From NCBI GenBank assembly GCA_014239505.1, contig JAAZYT010000149.1, positions 1 to 6,939 on the forward strand: 6,939 nucleotides of DNA, read 5' to 3'. Positions 1 through 6,870 of this stretch are shown here, piece after piece; position 1 is the stretch's first letter; each line of letters starts with the position of its first letter. The translations under genes and the position numbers were made by a program. The DNA comes from Fidelibacterota bacterium (GTDB lineage Bacteria > Fidelibacterota > Marinisomatia > Marinisomatales > TCS55). Under the pieces are notes generated by a model that was not told where the DNA came from, searched no databases, and saw nothing but the letters and a program-made list of their open reading frames with translations.

Positions 1-1620
1 CTTCTTTTTTCTTTCTTTGCTCAAGCCAGTAACCGCTTGAAGTAATTGATGTTTTTTCTCTTTCATTTCCTTTTCAGCATTACTTTCAACAAAAAACTTT
101 GATACTGAAAAAGTCGTCAATAAGTTGAAGAAAATACCCCAACCAGCACTGTGAATTGTTAAGGGATATGCTCCCCAAGGGACACCAAACCAAGCAGAAG
201 TTTTATCGGTCAATGTCACAGCAATTAATCCAACAATAAGACCATAAACCACACCTTTGGTCGTAAACCCTTTATAATAACAGAGCCCTATTAAAGCTGG
301 GTACATCTGGAAGCCATAAGCGACAGCAAGTCCTCCGAGCATAACAATTGCTTGGCTTGAATTTGCTGCAACAATTAAGGCAGCTCCCGCAACCATCACA
401 ACAAAAAGTCGTCCAATATTTTTTTGATTACTATCAGAAGCATCAGGTGATATATATTTTGCATAAATATCGCGTGTAACCATAGCACTAAATGTTGACA
501 TATATCCTGACCCGGTACTTTGCATTGCTGCAAGTGCACACACTGCCAATAGACCTACGAGCCAGGGTGCTGTTGCAGAAAGCAAATTAATTAATTCAGG
601 GATTAGATTTGTATCCGTAATATTTTTTAGAATGCCATTTTCAACTAAGATATGAGCACCTAAGCCTTGAAAAATTGTAAAGGTAAACAATATTATTCCA
701 ACAATAAGTGATGAAGCAACTACTTGTTGCCAGCGAAATGCTTGAGGTGTTTTATTTGCAAAAGCCCACATTGAAAAAGCAGGAGAAGATTGTATTCCCA
801 TCAAGGCAAACATATATGTCATGCACATTATTCCCGTCCACGCTCCACCAGCGGCCTTGGCACCAGCGGATACCATTTGAATGCTCCCCGGAATAGCAAC
901 TTTCATGGAGTATCCATCGGGGGTCAAATTTTGTCCTGAAGAAACATCTTTCATTACTAGGTTTGATAATCCTGATGTAAAGCCACTCCATCCTCCTGAA
1001 TAATGAAGCGCAACGCCACCAAGGATCGCAATACCAACAGCCAAGAGAACTGCCTGAGCACAATCAACATAGGCTACGGACTTAAGTCCACCAGAAGCCA
1101 CATAGATTACAACAATAGCAGTCAAAGCAAACATCCCAAGATTAACACTAATGAAACCATCAGAAAGAACATTGAATAAACTTCCAGAGGCTTTTAATTG
1201 AACGCCTAGATAGGGAACGCTAAATAAAAATGCAACCAAGACCGTTAAAAGTCTCATGGCGTTTCCGCCATAATAATCACTGTACATTTCACCTGGCGTA
1301 ATATAATTATATGCTCTCCCAAGCACCCATTGCCTTCTAAGAAAAAGAACTCCCGTAAAGGGTATTGTTAAAGCATAAAAGGAAGCAAAAGCATAAGGTA
1401 AGCCGTCCGTAAATATTTTACCAGGGTGTCCAACAAAAGTCCAACCGCTAAAACTAGTTGCTGTTGCTGCGAGAACAAAGACCCAGACGCCAATAGACCT
1501 ACCAGCAAGAAAATAATCAGTAGAAGTTTTTGCTGCTCGAGCTCCTTTAAAGCCCCAAAACAAACAATACGCCCAATAGATCCCCACAAAAGCCGTTAGC
1601 CAAATATATTTTGTTTCCAT
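1..1620 (-). CDS. Sodium:solute symporter (SSS family), 3' end outside window
   Basis: Inner-membrane permease that should couple Na+ entry to uptake of a small solute; the substrate cannot be read from sequence. The frame is open for 540 codons from an ATG at 1620-1618 to the left edge, with no stop in the window. An in-frame stop lies just upstream (1626-1624), which fixes this start. The protein is a run of hydrophobic helices. Family landmarks are TDYFLAGRS (about residues 34-42) before the second helix, a YVASGGLKSV block (GGLKS at 177-181) matching the SSS signature region, and ALAAMQSTGSGYMSTFS (about 362-378) followed by TRDIY. The last corresponds to the Ser/Thr-rich helix that supplies Na2-site ligands in family members. 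The visible C-terminus is a charged tail ending in SKERKKK, so few residues are probably missing. It lies 68 bases downstream of the phosphodiesterase on the same strand, suggesting co-transcription. The family call is firm; transport of the phosphodiesterase's product is inference. Confidence 0.95.
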   Translation of the reverse strand, partial: METKYIWLTAFVGIYWAYCLFWGFKGARAAKTSTDYFLAGRSIGVWVFVLAATATSFSGWTFVGHPGKIFTDGLPYAFASFYALTIPFTGVLFLRRQWVLGRAYNYITPGEMYSDYYGGNAMRLLTVLVAFLFSVPYLGVQLKASGSLFNVLSDGFISVNLGMFALTAIVVIYVASGGLKSVAYVDCAQAVLLAVGIAILGGVALHYSGGWSGFTSGLSNLVMKDVSSGQNLTPDGYSMKVAIPGSIQMVSAGAKAAGGAWTGIMCMTYMFALMGIQSSPAFSMWAFANKTPQAFRWQQVVASSLIVGIILFTFTIFQGLGAHILVENGILKNITDTNLIPELINLLSATAPWLVGLLAVCALAAMQSTGSGYMSTFSAMVTRDIYAKYISPDASDSNQKNIGRLFVVMVAGAALIVAANSSQAIVMLGGLAVAYGFQMYPALIGLCYYKGFTTKGVVYGLIVGLIAVTLTDKTSAWFGVPWGAYPLTIHSAGWGIFFNLLTTFSVSKFFVESNAEKEMKEKKHQLLQAVTGLSKERKKK

Positions 1621-1688
1621 ATTTTATAATTTCCCAGATAATTATGTTGGTAAGTATACCCTATTGAGTCAAAAAATAGAAGATGGAA
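1621..1688 (-). other. Short intergenic gap between phosphodiesterase and symporter genes
   Basis: These 68 bases separate two minus-strand genes. No hairpin followed by a T-run strong enough for an intrinsic terminator is visible, so read-through from the phosphodiesterase into the symporter is likely. Read on the minus strand, a GGGA sits about ten bases before the symporter ATG and may serve as a weak ribosome binding site. The inverted repeat at 1649-1660 has only four base pairs. No convincing promoter was found. Confidence 0.4.
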
Positions 1689-2951
1689 TTAGTTTTTTAA
1701 AAAAACTGCCGTGGAATCAATTATTCCATCATTATTTGCAGGAGATATTCCCATGATTTTACACATCATTTCATAAAGATGAATGTTGCTAACGCCAGGA
1801 CCCGTAAAGTTTTTTTTGAAAGCAGGTCCATGGGCTAAAAATATTCCACGCATTGAAATATATTTTGGATCATATCCATGCGTGGCACCGTTAAAATACT
1901 GGGCATGATCATCTTCTAAAAAATAATCGTGTGTAGATATAGACCAATGTTCTTTTGCTGAAAGAGTAAGAGGTTGGATTCGTCGATGGTTATTATAGTG
2001 TAGTCGCTCTGGGGTAGCACCTTTCTTGTATATGTCCATTGATTTATTTGAATTTTTAAAAACATTATAAATTGAATCAATATTATCAATTGGCTTAATT
2101 GCAGCAACGGGGGACCCATCAATGATATTTATTAGATCCATATCAATCAAATCATCTAGAAATATCATGGAATCAGAAGAGGTTTTTGCCATACCGTGGT
2201 CTGAGACTAGAAGAATATTTACTTCCTCAAAGAGACCTCTAGTTTTTAAACCAAAGATTAATCGCCCAATTGTTCTATCCATTTCACCGATGGCCTTAAG
2301 AATCTCATCTGAGTCAGGTCCATATTGATGACCAAAATCATCTGTATGGCTAAAGTATGTAGAGATAAATTTTGGTCTTTTTTCTGAAGGATAATCAACC
2401 CATTCTAATATTTGATCGATTCTATCATTATGGGAGACTGAGCCATCATAAACAAAATACTCTGTTGGTCTAACACCCATAATCTCAGCTTCTGAGGCGG
2501 GCCAAAACATCGTCATTGCTCGGCGGTCTTGTCTCTCTGCCGTCACCCAAATTGGCTCAGCTTCATACCATTTACCGTCAAGGACGGGTTTGCTGCCTTG
2601 ACCGATATAATAATACTCATCAAAAACATTATCATACATTCGATTGGCAACAATGCCATGATTTTCTGGATATTTACCGGTTACAATAGTAATGTGGTTA
2701 GGGAATGTTTTTGTTGGGAAGGATGGAATAAGAGCAGCCGCTTTAGACCCTCCAGATATTAATTCATCAAAATTAGGTGTTTCTGTTTTATCAAAATAAT
2801 CCCATCTAAATCCATCCATTGATATTAGAATAAGGGGTTGTTCTCCATTAGATATTGTATCATTTTTACACGCATTAAAGAATAATAATATTATAATCAA
2901 AGAAAAGGACACGTGATTATTGATAAATTGAAGAGTAAATACTTTTTTCAT
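1689..2951 (-). CDS. Exported lipoprotein phosphodiesterase/nucleotide pyrophosphatase-type enzyme (alkaline phosphatase superfamily)
   Basis: Predicted two-zinc hydrolase of the type I phosphodiesterase/nucleotide pyrophosphatase family, splitting phosphodiester or pyrophosphate bonds outside the cytoplasm. The 420-residue length is normal. The N-terminus has a Lys-Lys start, a hydrophobic stretch (about 14-25) and a lipobox-like FNAC with Cys28, so it is probably lipid-anchored. All expected catalytic positions are present: Asp46 in SMDGFRWD; nucleophile Thr82 in FPTKTFPNH; Asn103, which in the family contacts phosphate; Asp204 and His208 in DDFGHQYGP; Asp251-His252 in SDHGM; and His358 in ATHGYDP. 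Spacings match the Xanthomonas NPP enzyme as I remember it (Asp to Thr 36, Thr to Asn 21, Asp/His pair 47 after the previous Asp). An in-frame stop just upstream and no other early Met support the start. The substrate (nucleotide, phospholipid head group or other diester) is undetermined. It is divergent from the deiodinase-like gene and upstream of the symporter. Confidence 0.93.
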   Translation of the reverse strand: MKKVFTLQFINNHVSFSLIIILLFFNACKNDTISNGEQPLILISMDGFRWDYFDKTETPNFDELISGGSKAAALIPSFPTKTFPNHITIVTGKYPENHGIVANRMYDNVFDEYYYIGQGSKPVLDGKWYEAEPIWVTAERQDRRAMTMFWPASEAEIMGVRPTEYFVYDGSVSHNDRIDQILEWVDYPSEKRPKFISTYFSHTDDFGHQYGPDSDEILKAIGEMDRTIGRLIFGLKTRGLFEEVNILLVSDHGMAKTSSDSMIFLDDLIDMDLINIIDGSPVAAIKPIDNIDSIYNVFKNSNKSMDIYKKGATPERLHYNNHRRIQPLTLSAKEHWSISTHDYFLEDDHAQYFNGATHGYDPKYISMRGIFLAHGPAFKKNFTGPGVSNIHLYEMMCKIMGISPANNDGIIDSTAVFLKN

Positions 2952-2978
2952 AAACAGATGTTAATTTAGGCAATAGTT
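2952..2978. promoter_or_regulatory. Very short divergent intergenic region
   Basis: Only 27 bases separate the start codons of the phosphodiesterase (minus) and the deiodinase-like gene (plus). This is too little for two separate full promoters, so at least one -35 region must lie inside the opposite gene. For the plus strand, a TTGAAG at 2928-2933 followed by TAAACA at 2951-2956 is a poor sigma-70-like pair. For the minus strand, a TTGAAT inside the deiodinase-like gene followed by TAAATT is equally weak. TTTAGG at 2965-2970, eight bases before the plus-strand ATG, may be a ribosome binding site. No operator palindrome was recognised. Confidence 0.35.
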
Positions 2979-3635
2979 ATGGGATTCAAAAAACTAGACT
3001 TCAAAAAAATTTCTCACAAAGAAATGATTCAGCGTTCTCAGTCCTTTCTTAGTGAAATATCTACTCGTAGAACTGTGCGTGAGTTCTCAAGCAAGCCGAT
3101 TCCTTTAGAGGTAGTGGAAAACTGTATTAAATCTGCAGGGACAGCACCATCTGGTGCGAATAAGCAACCATGGACTTTTGCCATCGTTCAGGATAAAGAA
3201 GTAAAAGCAAAAATCAGAATAGCTGCAGAAAAAGAAGAAAAAGAATTTTATAGTCATAGAGCTACAAAAGAATGGCTTGAAGATTTAAATCAATTTGGTA
3301 CTAATTGGGAAAAGCCATTTTTAGAGGAAGCTCCCTATCTTATTATCGTTTTTAGAAAGATCTATGATTTAGATGAGAAAGGAAGTCAGCGAAAAAATTA
3401 TTATGTAAATGAATCTGTTGGTATAGCCTCCGGGTTTTTATTGGCGGCACTTCATAACGCAGGTCTTGCAACTTTAACGCATACACCAAGTCCGATGAAC
3501 TTTCTTGGAAAAATATTAGATCGACCAGAAAATGAAAAAGCATACTTATTAATACCTGTAGGGTACCCATCAGAGAAAGCTGAGGTTCCAAATATTAAGA
3601 AAAAACCATTTAGTGAAATCTCTAAAAAAGTATAG
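2979..3635 (+). CDS. Iodotyrosine deiodinase-like flavoprotein (nitroreductase fold)
   Basis: Predicted FMN enzyme of the nitroreductase superfamily, most like iodotyrosine deiodinase, which reductively removes iodide (or Br, Cl) from halotyrosines. Visible hallmarks are RRTVREFS (residues 30-37), which binds FMN phosphate in the family; AGTAPSGANKQPW (53-65); the lid segment with Glu87, Tyr91 and Lys112 in TNWEKPFL; LTHTPSPMN (166-174), holding the Thr thought to contact flavin N5; and ENEKAYLLIPVGYPS (184-198). Glu, Tyr and Lys match human Glu157, Tyr161 and Lys182, which hold the halotyrosine zwitterion. The human membrane anchor is absent: there is no signal peptide, so the protein is probably cytoplasmic and dimeric. 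The 218-residue length fits the soluble bacterial enzyme of Haliscomenobacter hydrossis, which I recall as closely similar in the TNW-K, LTHTPSPMNF and GYP segments. A later Met16 start is possible but would drop N-terminal residues that seem shared with that enzyme. It is the first gene of the plus-strand run and overlaps the next by 23 bases. The physiological substrate is unproven. Confidence 0.88.
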   Translation: MGFKKLDFKKISHKEMIQRSQSFLSEISTRRTVREFSSKPIPLEVVENCIKSAGTAPSGANKQPWTFAIVQDKEVKAKIRIAAEKEEKEFYSHRATKEWLEDLNQFGTNWEKPFLEEAPYLIIVFRKIYDLDEKGSQRKNYYVNESVGIASGFLLAALHNAGLATLTHTPSPMNFLGKILDRPENEKAYLLIPVGYPSEKAEVPNIKKKPFSEISKKV

Positions 3636-4599
3636 TCATTTTTTTTCAACTTTTATACTAGGGATTGCAACAGTCTCAGACATCTCTTTTTCGCAACAAT
3701 CAAACTTTACCTTATATGAACAAAATATTTTTGGCTCAGATGCCAAAATTAGAATGGTGCCGGTCAACGGAGGAAGATTCACTTTGGGTAGTCCCAAAAA
3801 TGAAAAAGGAAGAAATAAAGATGAAGGACCTGCGCACGATGTTTTAGTCGACGATTTTTGGATGGCAGAAATAGAAGTTACCTGGGATTTATATGAATTA
3901 TTTCTAAATCGAACATCAGATCAGGCTAAAGGAGAAAAAGGAAATATTCAGATAGATATTGATGGAGTTTCTGGAGCAACACAACCGTATGTGAATTATA
4001 ATAAAAATGGATATCCGACTATTAATATTACCCAATATGCAGCTTCACAATTTTGTAAGTGGCTTACTGCTAAAACAGGAAATTACTATCGCTTGCCAAC
4101 AGAGGCGGAATGGGAATACGCCTGCAGAGGTGGGAGTCAAAAAGCATATTCTTTTGGCAATAAATCAAAAAATATTACCAAGTATGCTTGGTACAATAAA
4201 AATAGCGATGGGAAGACCCATAAGGGTGGTCAAAAACTCCCAAACGCTCATGGACTTTATGATATGCATGGGAATGTAGCGGAATGGGTACTGGACAGTT
4301 ATAGTCCAGAAACCTATATTGTATGGGGAAAGGGAGCAAATAATCCGGTTAAAAAGAATCAAGCGCTATACCCCAGAGTTGTTCGTGGCGGATCGTATAA
4401 AGATGCTTTAAACAAACTAAGATCTGCTTCAAGAGGATATTCAACTCATAGATGGAAGCAGAGAGACCCTCAAGTTCCCAAAAGTTTATGGTGGCATGTA
4501 GACGCGACTCACATTGGGTTTCGTATTGTTCGTCCTCGCATTGAACCTAAAAAAGAAGACCTAAATAAAATGTGGGTTCGTCCAAAAAAGGAGTATTAA
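3613..4599 (+). CDS. Secreted SUMF1/FGE-sulfatase-domain protein lacking catalytic cysteines
   Basis: Exported 328-residue protein with one formylglycine-generating-enzyme-like (SUMF1) domain, probably a non-catalytic or repurposed member. The start is GTG inside the preceding gene (23-base overlap). The next Met is residue 48, already inside the domain, so only the GTG start gives the leader: basic residues 2-6, then a hydrophobic stretch to about residue 21, with likely cleavage near FSQQ. Domain landmarks are VPVNGGRFTLGS (49-60), the EIEVTW strand (86-91), YRLPTEAEWEYACRGG (159-174), GLYDMHGNVAEW (214-225), RVVRGGSY (255-262) and IGFRIVRP (301-308). In true FGE the GGSY motif is followed by the two active-site cysteines; here those positions are Asp264 and Leu269, and no Cys lies in that part. 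Sulfatase activation is therefore unlikely; ligand binding, a scaffold role or another enzymatic activity are alternatives. Translation may be coupled to the deiodinase-like gene. No sulfatase gene is visible nearby. Confidence 0.88.
   Translation: MKSLKKYSHFFSTFILGIATVSDISFSQQSNFTLYEQNIFGSDAKIRMVPVNGGRFTLGSPKNEKGRNKDEGPAHDVLVDDFWMAEIEVTWDLYELFLNRTSDQAKGEKGNIQIDIDGVSGATQPYVNYNKNGYPTINITQYAASQFCKWLTAKTGNYYRLPTEAEWEYACRGGSQKAYSFGNKSKNITKYAWYNKNSDGKTHKGGQKLPNAHGLYDMHGNVAEWVLDSYSPETYIVWGKGANNPVKKNQALYPRVVRGGSYKDALNKLRSASRGYSTHRWKQRDPQVPKSLWWHVDATHIGFRIVRPRIEPKKEDLNKMWVRPKKEY
4588..4593 (+). promoter_or_regulatory. Ribosome binding site for the Gfo/Idh/MocA gene
   Basis: AAGGAG lies inside the last codons of the SUMF1-domain gene, 12 bases before the ATG at 4606. 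This is slightly longer than the ideal spacing. It supports the chosen start and a continuous operon. Confidence 0.55.
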
Positions 4600-4605
4600 A
4601 AAATT

Positions 4606-5934
4606 ATGAAAAATAAAAAAATAATAGACCGTAGAAGTTTTATTGAACATTCAGCAAAAATAACTGCAGCAGGTTTCATGCTAACCAGTTTACCTGCTAA
4701 CTCAAAAAAACTTTTTTCTATTGAAGGTGAAATTAAAATTGCCGTAGTAGGATGTGGCGGGCGAGGGACTGGTGCTGTGTCGCAAGCTTTAGAGGCAGAC
4801 CCAGATGTCCGACTAGTTGCAATGGCAGATGCATTTAAAGATCGTGCGGATGATTGTTTACAATCTTTAAATGAAAAATATCCTAACAGCGATAAAATAA
4901 ATATAACTCAAGAGACTATTTTCACAGGTTTTGATGCATACAAAAACGCAATTGATATGGCAGATGTTGTCATTTTAACAACGCCACCAGCTTTTAGACC
5001 AATGCATTTTGAATACGCCATTAATCAAAACAAACATGTTTTCATGGAAAAACCCGTTGCAACGGATGTTGCTGGAATAAGGAAAATTATTAAGGTTGGC
5101 AAAGAAGCAAAACGTAAAAAACTGAATGTTGTTGTTGGTTTACAAAGGCATTATCAAAAGAATTATAAGTCTGTAAAATCTTTAATAGATAGAGGTAAAA
5201 TTGGTAAAATAATTTCCGGGCAAGTTTATTGGAATAGTGGCGGTGTTTGGGTGCGACCTAGAGAAAAAGGCCAAACAGAATTAGAGTATCAAATGCGAAA
5301 CTGGTATTACTTCAATTGGCTTTGTGGTGATCATATCGTTGAGCAACATATCCACAATATTGATGTAGCAAATTGGTTTATTGGTTCAACACCGCTTTCC
5401 GCACAAGGTATGGGAGGTCGAGAAGTGCGCAAAGGTAAAGATCATGGTCAAATTTTTGATCATCATTTTGTTGAGTTTACCTATCCTGAAGGTCAAGTAA
5501 TTGCAAGTCAATGTCGTCATCAAAAAGGTTGCATGAATCGTGTTGAAGAAGTTTTTCAAGGTAGTCGTGGCAGTATTACGTTGAATAGTGGTCACTATGG
5601 TGTAATTAAAAATAAACGTAATAAAATTGTTTATAATCATGATGGTGAAAAAGATATTAACCCTTACCAGCAAGAGCATAATGAGCTTTTTGCTGCAATT
5701 AAGTCTGGTGAGTATAGAATGAATGACACATCAAGAGGAGCGGAAGCAACCATGACCGCAATATTAGGAAGAATGGCTACATATTCTGGGAAAGTTATTA
5801 CTTGGAACGAAGCAATGGAAATGGATCATAACTTAGTTCCAGAATTACACTCATTCAATGATACCGCCCCAGTTCTACCAAACAGTAAAGGGGAATATCC
5901 AGTCCCCATTCCAGGAACAACAAATTATAGGTAA
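4606..5934 (+). CDS. Tat-exported Gfo/Idh/MocA family oxidoreductase
   Basis: NAD(P)-dependent sugar or cyclitol dehydrogenase-type enzyme, predicted to be folded with its cofactor and exported by the Tat system. The leader has DRRSFIEHS (residues 8-16, twin Arg) followed by a mild hydrophobic stretch to about residue 30. The Rossmann domain starts at IAVVGCGGRGTG (45-56), the dinucleotide-binding loop, with a likely nucleotide-selecting acidic residue near MADAF. EKP at 148-150 holds the conserved Lys149, and the substrate-side motif CGDHIVEQHIHNIDVANW (240-257) includes Asp242, His250 and Asp253. The C-terminal part carries ILGRMATYSGK and ends in PVPIPGTTNYR, as in the exported Gfo/Idh/MocA group common in FCB and planctomycete genomes. 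Length 442 is normal for that group. The GGRG loop also recalls the NAD-using glycosidases (GH109), so oxidation at sugar C3, either as a net dehydrogenase or as part of a glycosidase cycle, is possible. It lies six bases after the SUMF1-domain gene and three before the TIM-barrel gene. Confidence 0.92.
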   Translation: MKNKKIIDRRSFIEHSAKITAAGFMLTSLPANSKKLFSIEGEIKIAVVGCGGRGTGAVSQALEADPDVRLVAMADAFKDRADDCLQSLNEKYPNSDKINITQETIFTGFDAYKNAIDMADVVILTTPPAFRPMHFEYAINQNKHVFMEKPVATDVAGIRKIIKVGKEAKRKKLNVVVGLQRHYQKNYKSVKSLIDRGKIGKIISGQVYWNSGGVWVRPREKGQTELEYQMRNWYYFNWLCGDHIVEQHIHNIDVANWFIGSTPLSAQGMGGREVRKGKDHGQIFDHHFVEFTYPEGQVIASQCRHQKGCMNRVEEVFQGSRGSITLNSGHYGVIKNKRNKIVYNHDGEKDINPYQQEHNELFAAIKSGEYRMNDTSRGAEATMTAILGRMATYSGKVITWNEAMEMDHNLVPELHSFNDTAPVLPNSKGEYPVPIPGTTNYR

Positions 5935-5937
5935 ACT

Positions 5938-6861
5938 ATGAAAAGAAGATCATTTATTAAAAAGGGGGCAGTTTTAGCATCCGCCCCATTTATAACAACG
6001 GGCCTTTTTGCTCGAGCCATCATGAATAAACGCATTGCTGAAAACCTATTTAAATTAAACTATGCCCCACATTTTGGGATGTTTAAGCATAACGCCGGAG
6101 AGAATCTTCTTGACCAACTTCAGTTCATGCATGATCAAGGATTTCGTTCACTTGAAGATAACGGAATGAAGGGTCGCTCAATAGATGTGCAAACTAAAAT
6201 TGCAAAAAAAATGAATAAGTTGAATATGGATATGGGCGTTTTTGTTGGACACAAAATTTATTGGAGAGAACCAAATTTGACAAGCGGTGAGAAGAGCCTC
6301 CAAGATGAGTTTGTGAAAAATATAAAAGAATCAGTAGAGGTAGCTAAAAGAGTAAATGCTACCTGGATGACAGTTGTTCCTGGCCATGTAGATTTAAAAA
6401 AAGAAATGGCATACCAAACAGTTAATGTAGTCGAGGCGCTTCGAAGAGCTTGTGAGGTTTTAGAGCCGCATGGCTTAGTAATGGTATTGGAGCCGCTCAA
6501 CTGGTGGAGTAATCATGCTGGACAATTTTTAACAGAAATCCCACAAACGTATGAGATTTGTCGAGCGGTAAACAGTCCATCCTGCAAAATATTATTTGAT
6601 ATTTATCATCAACAGATTTCAGAAGGAAACTTGATCCCCAACATCGATAAATCTTGGAAAGAAATTTCATATTTCCAGATTGGAGATAATCCAGGGAGAA
6701 AAGAACCAACAACGGGTGAAATAAATTATAATAATGTTTTTGGACATATTTATAATAAAGGGTATAAAGGAATTTTAGGAATGGAGCATGGAAATTCCCA
6801 GAAAGGAAAATCTGGAGAATTAGAGGTTATTAAAGCTTATCGTAAAGTTGATAATTTTTAG
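5938..6861 (+). CDS. Tat-exported hydroxypyruvate isomerase-like TIM-barrel protein (xylose isomerase-like/AP endonuclease 2 fold)
   Basis: TIM-barrel enzyme of the sugar isomerase/epimerase superfamily, closest in motifs to hydroxypyruvate isomerase (Hyi). The leader MKRRSFIKKG with a hydrophobic stretch to about residue 24 is a twin-arginine signal, unlike cytoplasmic Hyi. Putative metal and catalytic residues are Glu185 in MVLEPLN, Asp221 in LFDIYHQQ, Gln247 in YFQIGDNPGR and Glu283 in GMEHG. The 98-residue distance between the two Glu residues equals that between Glu142 and Glu240 of E. coli Hyi as I recall it. PGRKEPTTGEINY (252-264) is the Hyi-type signature. At 307 residues it is about the Hyi length (near 258) plus leader. 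It begins three bases after the oxidoreductase stop with almost no Shine-Dalgarno, so translation is probably coupled. The true substrate is unlikely to be hydroxypyruvate outside the cytoplasm; a keto-sugar or 3-keto-glycoside isomerase, epimerase or lyase role is inferred from its exported oxidoreductase partner. Confidence 0.9.
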   Translation: MKRRSFIKKGAVLASAPFITTGLFARAIMNKRIAENLFKLNYAPHFGMFKHNAGENLLDQLQFMHDQGFRSLEDNGMKGRSIDVQTKIAKKMNKLNMDMGVFVGHKIYWREPNLTSGEKSLQDEFVKNIKESVEVAKRVNATWMTVVPGHVDLKKEMAYQTVNVVEALRRACEVLEPHGLVMVLEPLNWWSNHAGQFLTEIPQTYEICRAVNSPSCKILFDIYHQQISEGNLIPNIDKSWKEISYFQIGDNPGRKEPTTGEINYNNVFGHIYNKGYKGILGMEHGNSQKGKSGELEVIKAYRKVDNF

Positions 6862-6865
6862 GAGG
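6859..6865 (+). promoter_or_regulatory. Strong Shine-Dalgarno overlapping a stop codon
   Basis: TAGGAGG: the stop codon TAG of the TIM-barrel gene (6859-6861) forms the start of a near-perfect Shine-Dalgarno, five bases before the ATG at 6871. It is the strongest ribosome binding site in the window and suggests efficient translation of the next gene from the same message. Confidence 0.75.
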
Positions 6866-6870
6866 AAATT

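Noticed and set aside
752..1063. 103-codon open frame on the minus strand, and a smaller plus-strand one at 708-896
   Set aside because: Both lie in other frames of the symporter gene, whose hydrophobic family motifs run through this stretch. The Cys/Trp-rich product shows no recognisable domain.
1368..1589. Hydrophobic 73-codon minus-strand frame resembling a small membrane protein
   Set aside because: It is the shifted frame of the symporter's N-terminal helices; the U-rich codons of membrane segments make hydrophobic shadows.
1649..1660. GGTAAGTATACC inverted repeat between the two minus-strand genes
   Set aside because: Only four paired bases around a four-base loop; expected by chance in AT-rich DNA.
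1694..1706. T-run followed by A-run as a possible terminator
   Set aside because: A pure A/T palindrome at the end of the phosphodiesterase coding sequence with no GC stem; it encodes the last residues of the protein and precedes a same-strand gene.
2979..3635. Annotation as a generic NfsB-type nitroreductase or BluB
   Set aside because: The Glu/Tyr/Lys lid residues, the TNW-K segment and the THTP and VGYPS segments fit iodotyrosine deiodinase better; generic nitroreductases lack this lid.
3613..4599. Annotation as an active formylglycine-generating enzyme
   Set aside because: The two active-site cysteines after the GGSY motif are replaced and no sulfatase is in view.
5386..5679. 97-codon antisense frame rich in Thr, Ile and Phe
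   Set aside because: It is opposite the Gfo/Idh/MocA gene in a region with good family similarity, has no visible ribosome binding site, and its composition is explained by complementing Lys/Asn/Gly/Glu codons.
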